This document shows positions 43,967-56,408 of a DNA stretch of 64,000 nt, piece after piece. Source of the DNA: Paraspadella gotoi. Lineage: Eukaryota > Chaetognatha. The position numbers and the translations under genes were made by a program. The stretch spans positions 22,242,327 to 22,306,326 of the forward strand of contig CM119269.1 in NCBI GenBank assembly GCA_051294375.1, in the 5' to 3' direction. Position 1 is the stretch's first letter. Each line of letters begins with the position of its first letter. The notes beneath the pieces were generated by a model, which had not been told where the DNA came from, did not search any database, and was given only the letters and a program-made list of their open reading frames with translations.

Positions 43967-46900
43967 TCAACTCCTTTGATGATATTTAACAACAACAACA
44001 TTTTCGATCCCAAAGTCCATCATCTTTGGGTTCAACTCTTTTGTTGCCTCTGATGGGAGAATCTGAAATCTCCGCACAATCGTCGCCAGCGCAGTTTTGA
44101 TCTCTGCAAGGGCAAAGCGCTGCCCAATACAGTTGCGGAGTCCAAAGCCGAAAGGGACGAAGTAGGCGGGGTCGCGGGCAGAGCGGGCAGATTTAGAAAA
44201 TCTAGAGGGAGGACAGGGGGTTGGGGAGGGGAAGGCAGTTTAAAGTTCACACTTAATTTGTCTGCCTGATATTGGGAATGTTTTTTTGTAATAAATATAA
44301 TAACTACGTAATCCTATTTTAAAAAGTATTAAAATGCAGTTTATAATTTTACAAGTCGATTTTTATTTACTTTTCTCTTGTGGTTTTTAATTCGAGCTTA
44401 TTCTGCAGATTTTCTTATATTGACTGTACTTTTTTTTGTACCTTGATGGATCAAACTTCTCTGGTTCTGGCCATACTTCGGGATTGTAATGCAATGCCCA
44501 CATGTTGAGGGAAACTGATACATCTTTTTTGACAAAAAATTCCCGACCTAAATAAAAGTAACTACTACTTAAATATTGAATAGAAATAATTTTATTGTAC
44601 ATACCAGAAGCATCAGTGATTATGGAGTCTTGCAAAGCCGTTCGTGATGTAACACCAAAGGGTGCAGGAGGACAAAGCCTCAAAGTTTCAAAGATGACCA
44701 TCTCTAAGTATTCCATTTGTGATAACTGTTCAGCTGATGGAGATTCATTTGAAGATTTAAGGATGGAAGTAATTTCTTTGAAGAGTGATTCCTGTCAATA
44801 ATTTTTATAATCATTGATTAATCAGAAAACTGATCATATTGTCTTGATACATTACATACCTGGACATCTTGATGCTTTGCAAGGAGGTACGTAATGTAAG
44901 AAAGAGTTCTGCTTGTAGTTTCAAATCCACCGACAACCATGGTTGCTGCTTGCATAGAAATCTCGGCCTCTGATTAAAAAAAATAATTTCTGTACGTAAT
45001 TTTATTTTTCTGTCAATTTTTAAAGAGGAAAGGTCATTCAGCATAACAATACGTATTCATTGATGTGTTAGAGCTAATATATCGAGAAAAACATTATAGT
45101 CATCACTAATCACAAAAAAATAAAATTCTTATTTATATGTAAACATTCTGTTTTCAATCATTTTTTTTAAATGGGTAAATAACAAAATTGTTAAGTTAAA
45201 TGGGTAAGCACATTTTTTAAAGATTTGTTTTTCAATCTGGTTGTTAAAAAATTCTAGGTAAGAAGTTAAAACACGGTATGGGATAGTTTAGAAGAGGAGA
45301 ATTAAACAATTAATCTAGTTACTCTGTTGGTTTCCAGTCATGAACAAAATCTTCAGTTAAATAGATGGTAAAGAAATTCGAGCTACAATGAATCTACACT
45401 GAATTTGAAGAGTTGCAGCCTAAACGACTGCAATAATATTGAATTAAAAATTTGATTAGCAATCTTAAAAACATTTGTAAAAATGTAATAGAGAGACATT
45501 TTGATAAACGCGTTCCAGTTAGAAAGAATTCGGGGTTAAAATTTAAAAACGTTTCATTTTCAAGGATACAAGTTGAAATTTAAAAATGTCTCTCTATTAC
45601 ATTTTTCTAATTCAGTAATAAAAAATTCATAAAAAATATCAGATGAATTGGCCTTTTCGTTTGACCTGCAACTCTTCAGATAGGTTTCTTTTATTTTATA
45701 TTATAATTAAAACCGATATGAAATGGGGTAGAATGCATCAAATGCTTAAAGTGAATAAATTTTTGGAATCGCCAGGAGCTCAGCTTTCTGAATTTGTACT
45801 CCATTTTAGCCTATTTTGAAGTTGAATTGAATGACCCTTTTTCTTAACAAAATCGATGCTTCTTTTTCTATTAAAATGTCAGTTACATGAAACTACAAAA
45901 AAAACTAAGTTTAATTAAAACATTTTTTGTGGGGTTTACAAGTGCAGTATTTAATTGTTTCCGATATTTTCGATTTAATTTGGCAAATCATTTTTCAAGG
46001 CAGTCCAAATGTGATTTAATTTAATTTACCTCACCTGTGCATATGATGTCCCTTCAAAATTTAAAACTAAGTTTGTTTTAAAATACTTTTTCCTTATATA
46101 TTTGACTCTGTTAGTTTAGTGTTAGTTTATTTTCACCAACCCAAAACTAGTACAATGTTTAATCCTCAAATCAATCAACTCCTAACATTGTTGCACCTGT
46201 CATGCCTCTGACAGGATCGTTAACGTGCGCCAATGATTCAACTTCAGATTCAAACAAAAGACCAACGAAGTCGTCACGTTTCTTTGCTACTTCCGGGTGG
46301 AGGCGCGCCTCTTCTTTTCGCGTCCTACATCACGGGAGTTTATTTATTTCATTTTATTTAATCACGCTTAATCTCATTTACAAGCACTAATTTAGAAAGA
46401 ACAATCATATCTGCTTAGTATCTGGTAAACTTTTACACTCTAATCAATCTTGTTTCTCTATTCCTCTCCTTACCTTTAATAAATCCTCTGCCCTCTGCCC
46501 ACTACTTACCAACCAACTTACCTAATGAGCTTTCTTGCTGCCGACTGCATTGGATCCACAACATTTGAGTTGAAGATTTTGTCAATGAATTGAACAAAAG
46601 GAACGAGTCTCTGGCAAATGAGGCAGAGAAAGATTTTGAGCGAAGTTCGATTGATGCCTCGGACTAGGCGAAGCGCGGCATCGAGGATGTAATGGTGTTG
46701 TCTGTTGCATAGTGGGAGGTATCATGAACCCGGGGGGAAGGGTGAAGGAAAAAGTGTGATTGGGGGGAAAGGGAGAAAAGTAGAGAAGTTAAGGAGATAA
46801 CGAATGTAAAGCCCCAAGATACAGGGATTAGGGGAATGAGGGATGACAGAGAAAAAAACCAGTTTTCATTCAACCAGGACATGCAAAAATGAAGGAAGAC

Positions 46901-47974
46901 AAAAGTTTTACGCTGTACCTCTGTGAGTTAACTTCTAATCCAAAGGCGCAGAGGCTGACTGCGTCTACAGCAAGTCTCTGATAAAACGGGATCACATCAA
47001 ACTCGGCCTCACCATCCTTGTTTAGTCTGGGAGGTAAGGTTAATGAGTTCAGGTTATCAATGATTTTATTCTATATATACGTACATATTAGTATTTTTTT
47101 CATTTTAATTGAAATATTTTACTGTTAAAAACGGCTTACTTTTCTCCAACAATTTCAACAAAGGCCCCGACGCATGTATTGAAGGTTGGTGTCATTTTTC
47201 TTATTCGATTTAAACTGAAAAAGGGAGTAACAATCGAACGCATTGGACGCCATCTCTCATAGTGGACGAGACTGAGTACGTTTCGAGCCGATTCGGGCGG
47301 CGGCAGCACTAAGACAGAGACAGAGATTGAGAATTTAATATGTAGCTAAAATCAATACCAAGCCACTCAATTCAAACCGATTCTCCTGTTGGGAAAGAGA
47401 TGAAAGTCTTTGACAAAGACGCACTTGATTACATCCGGGTCTGAGGTGAGGATGTGAGGAATGGAACCGAAAAAGACGCCGAATGTTCGACCGAATTTCT
47501 TTTCAAGATTTAAAAATCCTTCTTTGGTTCCGTTTCCATCATCCATGTCTGAGGAAGGCATTTTAGGAAAAACTGCATCAGCTGATGACTATTTTCTAAT
47601 TATTTTCTTTGGTGCCATTAACCAATATTATCCGTTTTTTTTAAATTATTTAAGCAGCATCTACACTCTCTCTTTTCTTATCCCCTATTTTATCCACCAT
47701 CCCTTTCTACACCCTCATTCCCTTTTAATTTTATCTCACCCTTCAAATTCCCACAAAAAATGTGGGATCAGGCGCTCGCTTGGGCATGTTCCATCGATTC
47801 CGCATCGACCAAAAAGAAAAAGACGAACAACCGGAAATGAATCCATCGATCGATGAGAAAAATCGATGCCAACAGGAGCGACGCCACGCCCAACAGGAGC
47901 GTCGGCGAGGGGAGCGAGGGTAGCTCCAGCGAAGAGAGTTGTAGAGGGACAAAGTCGGGCCAGAGAGAGAACAT
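43967..47974 (-). pseudogene. CYP3-clan cytochrome P450, copy A (ten exons, in-frame stop in exon 1)
   Basis: Membrane-bound monooxygenase of the endoplasmic reticulum. Exons on the minus strand: 47974-47740, 47548-47378, 47308-47140, 47026-46919, 46701-46522, 46324-46197, 44969-44860, 44791-44605, 44547-44442, 44201-43967. They join with matching phases to 1629 nt. Exon 1 holds a hydrophobic anchor (LLLGVASLLLASIFLIDRW). Later come RWRPMRSIV, the I-helix VGGFETTSRT, the K-helix ETLRL, EKFDPSRF and the heme-ligand signature FGFGLRNCIG, with the stop after KYHQRS. Compared with copy B, exon 1 has about 14 and 16 extra bases after the anchor. These restore the frame overall but introduce a TGA and erase the GPKPG hinge, so as written the protein ends after about 68 residues. 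All other exons are intact. Without that lesion it would be a standard functional gene. Confidence 0.85.
45407..45677. repeat. Foldback element in a P450 copy A intron
   Basis: Outer arms GAAGAGTTGCAG (45407-45418) and CTGCAACTCTTC (45666-45677). Inner arms AATGTAATAGAGAGACATTT (45481-45500) and the reverse complement at about 45584-45605. The matching intron in copy B is only 167 bp and lacks it, against about 1.2 kb here. Confidence 0.75.
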
Positions 47975-48109
47975 TTTGGGTTCACAAAATATTGCTGAGG
48001 AAATTTGTAAGCGTTAGCTTATTTGTTACTCTGTGTGCCTGTCTGTTATTTAGATAATAAAATAATAAAATTCGTTGCACAAAAGTCAAACAATTTTCTA
48101 AATCACCAA

Positions 48110-48515
48110 AACAACGGAAAAGAAAGAATTTTACCATGGATAATTTTAGATAATTTGTTTCAGTATTTCTTCAGTTTATTTTTTTTATAAAAAATTAAAA
48201 AAGGCAATTTTAAAAAATCTGTATAATTGTGTTTGTAAGAAAGGATTTGTCCATTAAGATTTGAAAATCGAATAAAATTTCTGATTTCAATATTTTTCAA
48301 CAAATTTCCAGATTAAAAAAAAAATTGGGACGAGTTTTAAAGTTAAAAGGTTGTAAAACTGGTCTTCACCAGTTTTTCGTAGCCGCGAGGCGTAACTGAA
48401 AATCTTTCTAGTTCAGTTCTTTTGTTTCAAAAGATTTATCGGAAGTATTAGATAAAGTTTTTTTCTACAAATGTAAAGAGACAGAATAATTATTATGAAT
48501 AGGTGATACGTAGTA
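48110..48515. other. Intergenic AT-rich DNA between the P450 copy A promoter side and peptide gene 2
   Basis: No frame or repeat of note. It includes the region just upstream of the P450 copy A start, without a clear TATA box. Confidence 0.45.
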
Positions 48516-48517
48516 AC

Positions 48518-48690
48518 CTTCAATTTAAGACGTCCCTGAGCTTCGGATCACGCTGTAACACTATGTTACAGGAGGGTTGAGCGCCCTGTCCGTCTTAACG
48601 CTCAGGAGCCACCGGGCTAGTATAACCCTGGACCTTTGAGTTGGGAGGAATGACTTGTTTCCTGCAGCAAAGACCGACGTGAAAGGTTAA
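48518..48690 (-). mobile_element. SINE-like element, copy 2 (inverted)
   Basis: Reverse complement of the block at 32775-32940, with the same order of features (the TGTAACA...TGTTACAG palindrome, GAGCCACCGGGCTAG, GGACCTTTGAGTTGGGAGG). It lies upstream of peptide gene 2. Confidence 0.55.
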
Positions 48691-48975
48691 TGTATCTTAA
48701 GACACCAGACTGACGCATATATTTCAAGATTCAAAATCACTTTATCCCTTTAAATTGTCTTTAACACTCTCTCTCTCTGTCTACCTCTCTCACTCTCTCT
48801 CACTCTTGTGCCGCGCTCTCTTCTTCAGTCTTCTTCACCTTTAATGTCTCTCTGTTCAATTATCATTGTTTGCCAATAAAATGACTTTTGTGCCTCTACA
48901 CCTTTTTTGAACAGAATTCAAGAAGTAAAGAAACAAAGTTTTTTCAAACTTTCTCCTACTTTCATAAACTCAAAA

Positions 48976-49185
48976 ATGTCGAACTTTGAAAAAATGATCT
49001 TATTAGTGATCATCGCTTTAGTCAGCGTCGTTGATGCTAAAAGCCGTCGACAGGTCCCTCAACAGGGAGTCAGAGACTTAATCCGTAACAAACGCAAGGA
49101 GAGCCAACCCAAGACGACTGTTCAAAGCACCCATAATGTTGCTGTTAATGAGGATAACCTGCTCAATGAAAACTTTTTGGGCTGA
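48976..49185 (+). CDS. Small secreted peptide precursor, gene 2 (69 residues)
   Basis: Paralogue of the gene at 43135. Signal peptide MSNFEKMILLVIIALVSVVDA, then KSRRQVPQ, a central IRNKRKESQPK stretch, TVQSTHN and the end DNLLNENFLG before the stop. RR followed by Gln and the terminal Gly are conserved while the middle has diverged and shortened, a pattern expected of a selected secreted peptide. An upstream in-frame ATG at 48907 again lies around an ACAG/AATT junction (48911-48918) resembling a splice acceptor, so the Met at 48976 is preferred. An AATAAA is at 49400-49405. Function unknown. Confidence 0.7.
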   Translation: MSNFEKMILLVIIALVSVVDAKSRRQVPQQGVRDLIRNKRKESQPKTTVQSTHNVAVNEDNLLNENFLG

Positions 49186-49399
49186 GCTTATATAAGCAAT
49201 ATTACAGCAATATTTGCAAGCAAAACCCCAATGGCAAAATGAAATCAAGAATCAAATAGAAATGGAATTTATTTATAAAGATACTAGACATTAATTTCCC
49301 CAAATGTGATTCATTTCATTTTAAAAATATTCGTTTTCAGATATTGGTAAAAACTAATGTAAAAAAACTATCTGACCAAAATAGATAATAGATAATATT

Positions 49400-49405
49400 A
49401 ATAAA
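49400..49405 (+). terminator. Polyadenylation signal of peptide gene 2
   Basis: AATAAA 215 bases past the stop. Confidence 0.4.
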
Positions 49406-49424
49406 TAGATAATAAACAAGTTTG

Positions 49425-49885
49425 AGCAAACAATGTCGGATCTGCCTACGATAATTAAGCGGTAATCAGCTAATGATAAATCACAATATTTTTAAAAATT
49501 TTTCACAATAATTAATTAATTAATTAATTAAAACATTTATTAGTAATTATAAATAATAAAGATTCAAGTAAATGTGACTTATGTTTTTTCCATTTAAACT
49601 CATTTCCACTCGCACGATTCCGTCAAAACTTTATATCTAGCTTCTTCACACACTTTCCTACCAACACAAAATTTCATTCCAATCCAACCTCCCAATGACG
49701 AGTTATTGGAGCTTTTTGCTAAGGTGGGACGGACGGACGGACAGACAGACAGACAGATGGACGGACGGACATCATTTGTTTTTTAATTTATCATAATTCG
49801 TGTTCTCACATGATGTAAGTGATTGCCCAACAATATTGAGGGGAGGACCGACGGACCGACAAGGTGAATTATAGAGTCGGGATCT
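49425..49885 (+). mobile_element. Dispersed inverted-end element with GGAC array, copy 3
   Basis: Starts TTTGAGCAAACAATGTCGGA and contains GGACGGAC/ACAG repeats (49727-49770). It follows the copy at 29025-29690 through GAATTATAGAGTCGGGATCT and then stops, lacking the terminal inverted end. Confidence 0.72.
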
Positions 49886-49889
49886 TATA

Positions 49890-50725
49890 TTTTGAAGATA
49901 AATTTTTTTGGCACTTGTACTGATTTACGGTCTCACTTTTAGTGCAATAGATTTTCTTTTAACCTCAGACTAATTTCATTGTTTTATAGAACCACAATGA
50001 TTTTGAGGTAGAAAGTTATCTATTTTTACAAACTGAATACAACTAGTAAAATTTGCGCATAAAAATGAGACTGTTTAATTTGCAAATGAACATAAATGAT
50101 AGAGATAAATAACTCATTGTATACTAGAATGTAGCACTTGAGAATAAAAATTTGATAATTTCAAGCGAGATATTATGATAATGGAATATAAAAAGTATTT
50201 TGTTAATATTGTTTCGGGAACAGAAAAGCAAATAAAATATATTTATAGTATTATAATTATCCTTATAAAATAAAAAAATTCAAAATAATTTTTTTGAAAT
50301 TTTTATTACAGATTCAGATTGCTCATAAAATATATAATATTTTATCACAAATTTCTTTGTCTACAGTGTCAAAATTTTAAAAAAGTTTTTAACTTTCTGT
50401 AGTTAAAACTATTATATGATAGTTTTTATCGTTTTTCGCAGCTTTAACATTAAAATGCCATATAACTTATTTTATAAAAGTTTCTTATTTTTTCTAACAA
50501 ATCCGAATCTGTTATTAAAATTTTTAAAAAATTGATTTGAAATTTTACAAATTTATAAGGATACTATTACAAAGAAAAAACAATTTGTTATCCTAAAAAA
50601 ATTTTTAAAAGGCATGATTTTCTTTAATTACATATACGCTTAATATTTTCATTACTCCACCCTATAAGGTATACCATTATCAGGTTACTGTCATTAAACC
50701 ACCATAATTATCATCACAACTATCA
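49890..50725. other. AT-rich intergenic DNA
   Basis: The first ~250 bases match the 3' side of peptide gene 1 (about 43600-43900), including an ACTCATTGTATAC block, so the module duplication continues through here. The rest is unrecognised. Confidence 0.5.
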
Positions 50726-50731
50726 TTCCTC

Positions 50732-52762
50732 TCAACTCCTTTGACGATACTTAACAACAACAACATTTTTTATCCCAAAGTCCATCATCTTCGGGTTCAA
50801 CTCTTTTGTTGACTCTGATGGGAGAATCTGGAATCTCCGCACAATCGTCGCCAGCGCAGTTTTGATTTCTGCGAGGGCAAAGCGCTGCCCAACGCAGTTG
50901 CGAAGCCCAAAGCCAAAAGGGACAAAGTAGGCGGGGTCACGGGCAGAGTGGGCGGATTTGGAAAATCTTGAAGTGGGGCGGGGGTTGGGGGTGTGGAAAA
51001 CAGTTGAGAGAAAACTATGTATTTATCATTCTCACTATCAAACTGTCATGTTTTTTAAAAGAACTAGAACTTTATCCTCCTTATTTTCCAACTTTGTTAT
51101 TAATCATAGGATTCTTAAATACCTCTCAGGATCAAACTTTTCTGGTTCCGGCCACACTTCAGGGTTGTAATGCAAAGCCCACATGTTCAGTGAAACTTGA
51201 ACATCTTTTTTGACAAGAAATTCTTGACCTAATCAAGAGTTTTAAATTACACCAAATGTTGTTATCTACTCATTAAAAGATTAAAACAATTAGCCAATCA
51301 ATTTTACAGACCGGAAGCGTCTGTAATGATGGAGTCTTGCAACGCTGTTCGCGAAGTAGCACCAAATGGTGCTGGCGGGCAAAGCCTCAAAGTTTCATAG
51401 ATGACCATCTCTAAGTATTCCATCTGTGTCAACTGATCAGCTGTCGGACATTCTTTTGAAGACTTGAGGATGGAATTAATTTCGTTGAAGACTCGTTCCT
51501 GGCAAAAAAGTTTTAGAATTATTAAGTAATCAGCAAATAAATTGATATTATTTACATTACCCTGTGTCCGTTTGCGAGTGACACCAAAAAAATGAGTACC
51601 ATTTCTCATTGGATAAATATTTTTTTAAATTTTCTTTCCTCATTCTACAACGAAATACTGGACGTTTATTATATTTTAATTTCATAGGATTAATTTGATA
51701 TTTGCTTATGTAAAACAACCTTTCTTAATGGTCATCCAATTTCATCTTCAGTTAAAAACTGAATCTTTTAAAAAAAGAAAATAATTATAAATTAATTACT
51801 TATTAATTACTTAAAATTATTAAAATTTATTTACACCATTAAATTAAGAATTATAATTAATTTAAAATAATTATTCAAGACCGTCAAGAACATGCTCAGC
51901 ACAGCATTTTTTTTTAATTGAACAGATTGTATAAGATTTACAATTTAAAAAAAAATTAAAAAATCATTACTCAGAAATTACTCAATATTACAATAATTCA
52001 GAAACGCCATTGATTAGACCATTAATAGGGATTTCCTATCATGTAAATTTTTTTTAAAATTCAATCTAGAACATGCCTAAAATGGTCTTTTTTCGACAAT
52101 TTTACTGTGTTTGATAAAAAATGAAACATAGAATAGTAAAAGAATTAAACACGAAATGAAACTTATAGATAAAAATCGTCCAGTAGTTCTCCAACTAATG
52201 CTATACTTATGAATTGTATTTATTAAATATTTAAAGTATAGTAAAGATTTTTTGGTGTCACTTGCAAACGAACACGGAGTATGTTACATACCTGGATGTC
52301 TTGATGTTTTGCTAAGAGGTAGGTAATGTAAGAAAGAGTTCTGCTCGTAGTTTCAAATCCACCAATTATCATGGTCGCTGCCTGCAGAGAAATCTCGGCC
52401 TCTGGAAAGAAAGGGTTTTTATTGTTTGGCTTGATCTATAATTTTAACAAACAGCGCTTTATTTACTAAGAGTCCATTGTCCAAAGTCAGGGGCAAGATA
52501 GCTAATTCTTCAAATGAACGGATGAATTTTATATTGGTTGTACCAATTTCCCATCAACTATTATTTACCTGTCACTCCCTTGATGGGATCATTGACGTGG
52601 GCCAAAGATTCAACTTCAGATTCAAACAAAAGACCAACGAAGTCGTCCCGTTTCTTTGCTACTTCCGGATGGAGGCGCGCCTCTTCTTTTCGCGTCCTAC
52701 GCCAGTACGTCAGTGGGAGAGAATTAGTAAAATAGATTTTAATCTCACTCAATCTCACCAAA

Positions 52763-52798
<36 letters not shown>

Positions 52799-54493
52799 AA
52801 AAACAATCGAATCTGAGAATTCGTCTGGGAAATCTCTCACACAGTAAATCTCTCACACAGTAAATCTCTCACACAGTAAATCTCTCACACAGTAAATTGA
52901 GGTATGACAGTGAAATGTTTTTCAACATCTTTTCAGTCTGATGTTGATGTTGCGCGTCTTTCCCTTTTTTCTGAGAGCACTTTTTTGAACCAAAAAGAGA
53001 TGCAAGGCCTTTAGCATTGAGAAATTAAAAAAAAAATAACTAATTCTATTCAAAATAAAAACAAATAACTAAATACGCAAAATGGTAAAAAACTAAATAT
53101 GACATTTTTTGCCATTTTTCATTTGAAGTAACAATATTTTTTTCCCTGTAACTTCTAAACGATTTGACCGACAAAAAAATAGAAGGAAGCTACTAAAAAA
53201 AATTCAATGTAGATTTGGAAACATTCTGATTTTTTTTAAATCAAATAGGTTTTCGAGTAGATATTCTTTATTAAAAATGTGATATACTTTTTTCCAAGAT
53301 AGTATTAAATCCCAGTGCCCTTACCAACCAACTCACTTAATCAACTTTCTTGACGCCAGCAGCATCGGATCAGTGTCGTTTGAGTTAAATATTTTGTCAT
53401 AGAATTGAACGAATGGAATAAATCGCTGAGAAATGAGGCAGAGAAAGATTTTGAGCGAAGTCCTGTTGACGCCACGAACGAGACGAAGCGCGGCATCGAG
53501 GATGTAATGGTGTTGTCTGAAGATAATTATGTGGAGAAAACAGTTGGGGGAAGTGATAATTTTGTATCATTGGAGGATTTGTTTCGCCCTGTACCTTTGT
53601 GAGTTGACCTTCAGTCCAAAGGCGCAGAGGTTAACTGCGTCTACAGCGAGTTTCTGATAAAAGGGGATCACATCAAACTCGGCCTCACCATCCTTGTTTA
53701 GTCTGAAAGGTGAGGTCAATAGAGTAAGTAAGTGGCAAAGCTTTTTTTTAAGTAGTGCACTAACTAAATGGCTGTATATTACAAAGATATAAAATTAATA
53801 AAATTTGATAAATTTATAATCAAGCATAAAACATGAATATAAAGACCCATGAAAATTTTTTTTAAACAAATTTATTTTGAAATTTTATATATTACTGGCC
53901 ATTAGTAAGCTCTATTTATATATTGTATTAAGCATATAATAGGCTTTCTTACAAAAAGTTGAAATGAAAAAGTATAATTCATATTGTAATATAGTTTTTC
54001 ATGGTAGCCATTCTGACATGATGTGACTCATTCAAATAGGTTTTTTTGATTGTCTTTACTTTCCAGAAGAGAAAGAAGTGTAAAAAATAACATTTTATTA
54101 GAACTATTTTTTCAAGAGGATGTCTTTGACATATATATAGAAATATACAAATATTTTATACTTATTTTTCTGCCAACAAGTAAAGACCACCCAAAAACTA
54201 TTTAAAAGTATAATTCATATTATTTCATTATATTAGTCAATAATATAAAAAACTATATTTACAATTCTGGATTTCTACTTCATAACATAATTTTTAAAAA
54301 ATATTAGCATTTTCTTTTATAAACGTTCGATGAGGAATCTGAATTTAAATGAACTGACTGGGTTACTTCATTAGTAAAAAAATAAATACAGATAAGTATT
54401 TAATAATAGGACAGTTTTCAAGATATAATTGCTAAATTTATATTCCAAACTTTCACTTCACCCTACTATTTGAAATTGGTACAACCAATATAA

Positions 54494-54524
<31 letters not shown>

Positions 54525-56318
54525 TATAAATATATAAGTTTGCTTTACAAAACTTGTAAATATTTATATATTTTTTTAGTTTGTTTTAATTTTGTAATAA
54601 TTACACATTTGTCAGGTATTTTCTACCAAATTCTCCCTACTTTTCTGCGACGATGTCAACAAATGCGGCGACGCAAGAATTAAAAGTCGACGTCATTCCT
54701 TTGATTCGATTTCCGGTGAAAAAAGGAGAAACGATGGAGCGAATTGGACGCCATCTCTCGTAGTGGACGCCGATGAGAATGTTGCGAGCGGATTCGGGCT
54801 GAGGGAGGATGCCTTGTGGTGGAAAAGAGAGAGAGAAGGAATGATATGGAAGGCGAGAAAGTTTCGTTTAACAGTTTGTTATTAGGTAGGTAGGTATTAT
54901 TCCTTGGTATATTAATGGAGCAGCCTTTTTATGAAATTGAAACAGTTCCTAAAAGCATTATATACCATTTGCTTGAAAGGGAAGGCAGGTACTTTTGGAG
55001 TGAAAGAACAAGACTGTGAGAGAGTCTTGATTCAAAGCTTGCTGGGTCCTGTTATGAAATTGGTACAACCAATATAAAAAATTATCCATTCATTAAATAA
55101 ATTAGCTATCTTGCCCCTGACTTTGGACAGGCTTTGGTAGTTTATGGCCTCCATAATTTTGTAAGTCAGGGTCAAAATAGTATATTTATTAAATGAAACA
55201 ATTATTTTTATATTAGTTGTATAAATTTCATATATTATTCCCTGGTCTATACTTGTTTTAGCAGTCTTTTTTTACAATTAAACAGTTCTTAAAAACATTA
55301 TATCTCTTTAATGATTGGGAAGCACGTACTAAGGAAGTGAATAAACGAGATTGTGAGGTAGTATTGTTTAAAGGCTTGCAGGACACTGCTGGGAAGATAT
55401 TGCTTATTGATTTTTTTATAAATCTAATATTATTAGTTTATTAAATATTTGTGTAATATTTCTGTAATGGAAATCGTTCGTTCAATTACGATGGTCTGAT
55501 TTTTAAAATAAAATGCGTAAAAATTATAAAAAGTCTGTTCATCTGATTATATTCCGACAGAAAGACCGACAAACGGACAGCAAGACCAAAAGCATTCATC
55601 CAATTCTAACCGATTCTTCTGTTGGGAAAGAGATGAAAGTCTTTGACGAAGACGCTCTTGATTACATCCGGGTCTGAAGTGAGAACGTGAGGGATGGAAC
55701 CGAAAAAGACGCCGAATGTTCGACCGAATTTCTTTCAAGATTTAAAAATCCTTCTTTGGTTCCGTTTCCATTGTCCATGTCTGAGGGTAGGGAACATCAT
55801 CATTATCATCATCTTTATTATCATCGTCATCATCATGATCAACGTTAGCTGTTCACTGTTGAGTATCTTTTTTTACATTGTTTATATTTTATAGTAATGA
55901 CAGAACAACCCGCTACATAATGTTACTAGCTAATTCTTATTTTTCGCCAACGATTTTGTTTTGTTAACCAATTTTTTCGATTATCAGTTTTCCTCATTTT
56001 CTCTATCACCTTTTTTAACCACCTCTTCCTCCTCCTCCTCCTATCCCACTCCCTTCTCTCCTCCTCATCCATCCATCACCCCCCACCTCTTAACCCCCTT
56101 CCCCTCCCTACCAATCTTGGCCTTATTTTTCAAAAACGCCCCAATTCCATCTCAAAATTTGAAATTAGGTTACGGTTAAGGGTTAGGGATTAGAGTTAGG
56201 GATTAGTTTATTGATTGAGGTTAGGGATTGGAGTAGGTGATTAGGGTTAGGGACCAGAGTTTTAGGTTAGGAGTTAGGGTTAAAAATTAAGATTTGAATT
56301 ATAAGTTTAACTTTAAGA

Positions 56319-56408
<90 letters not shown>

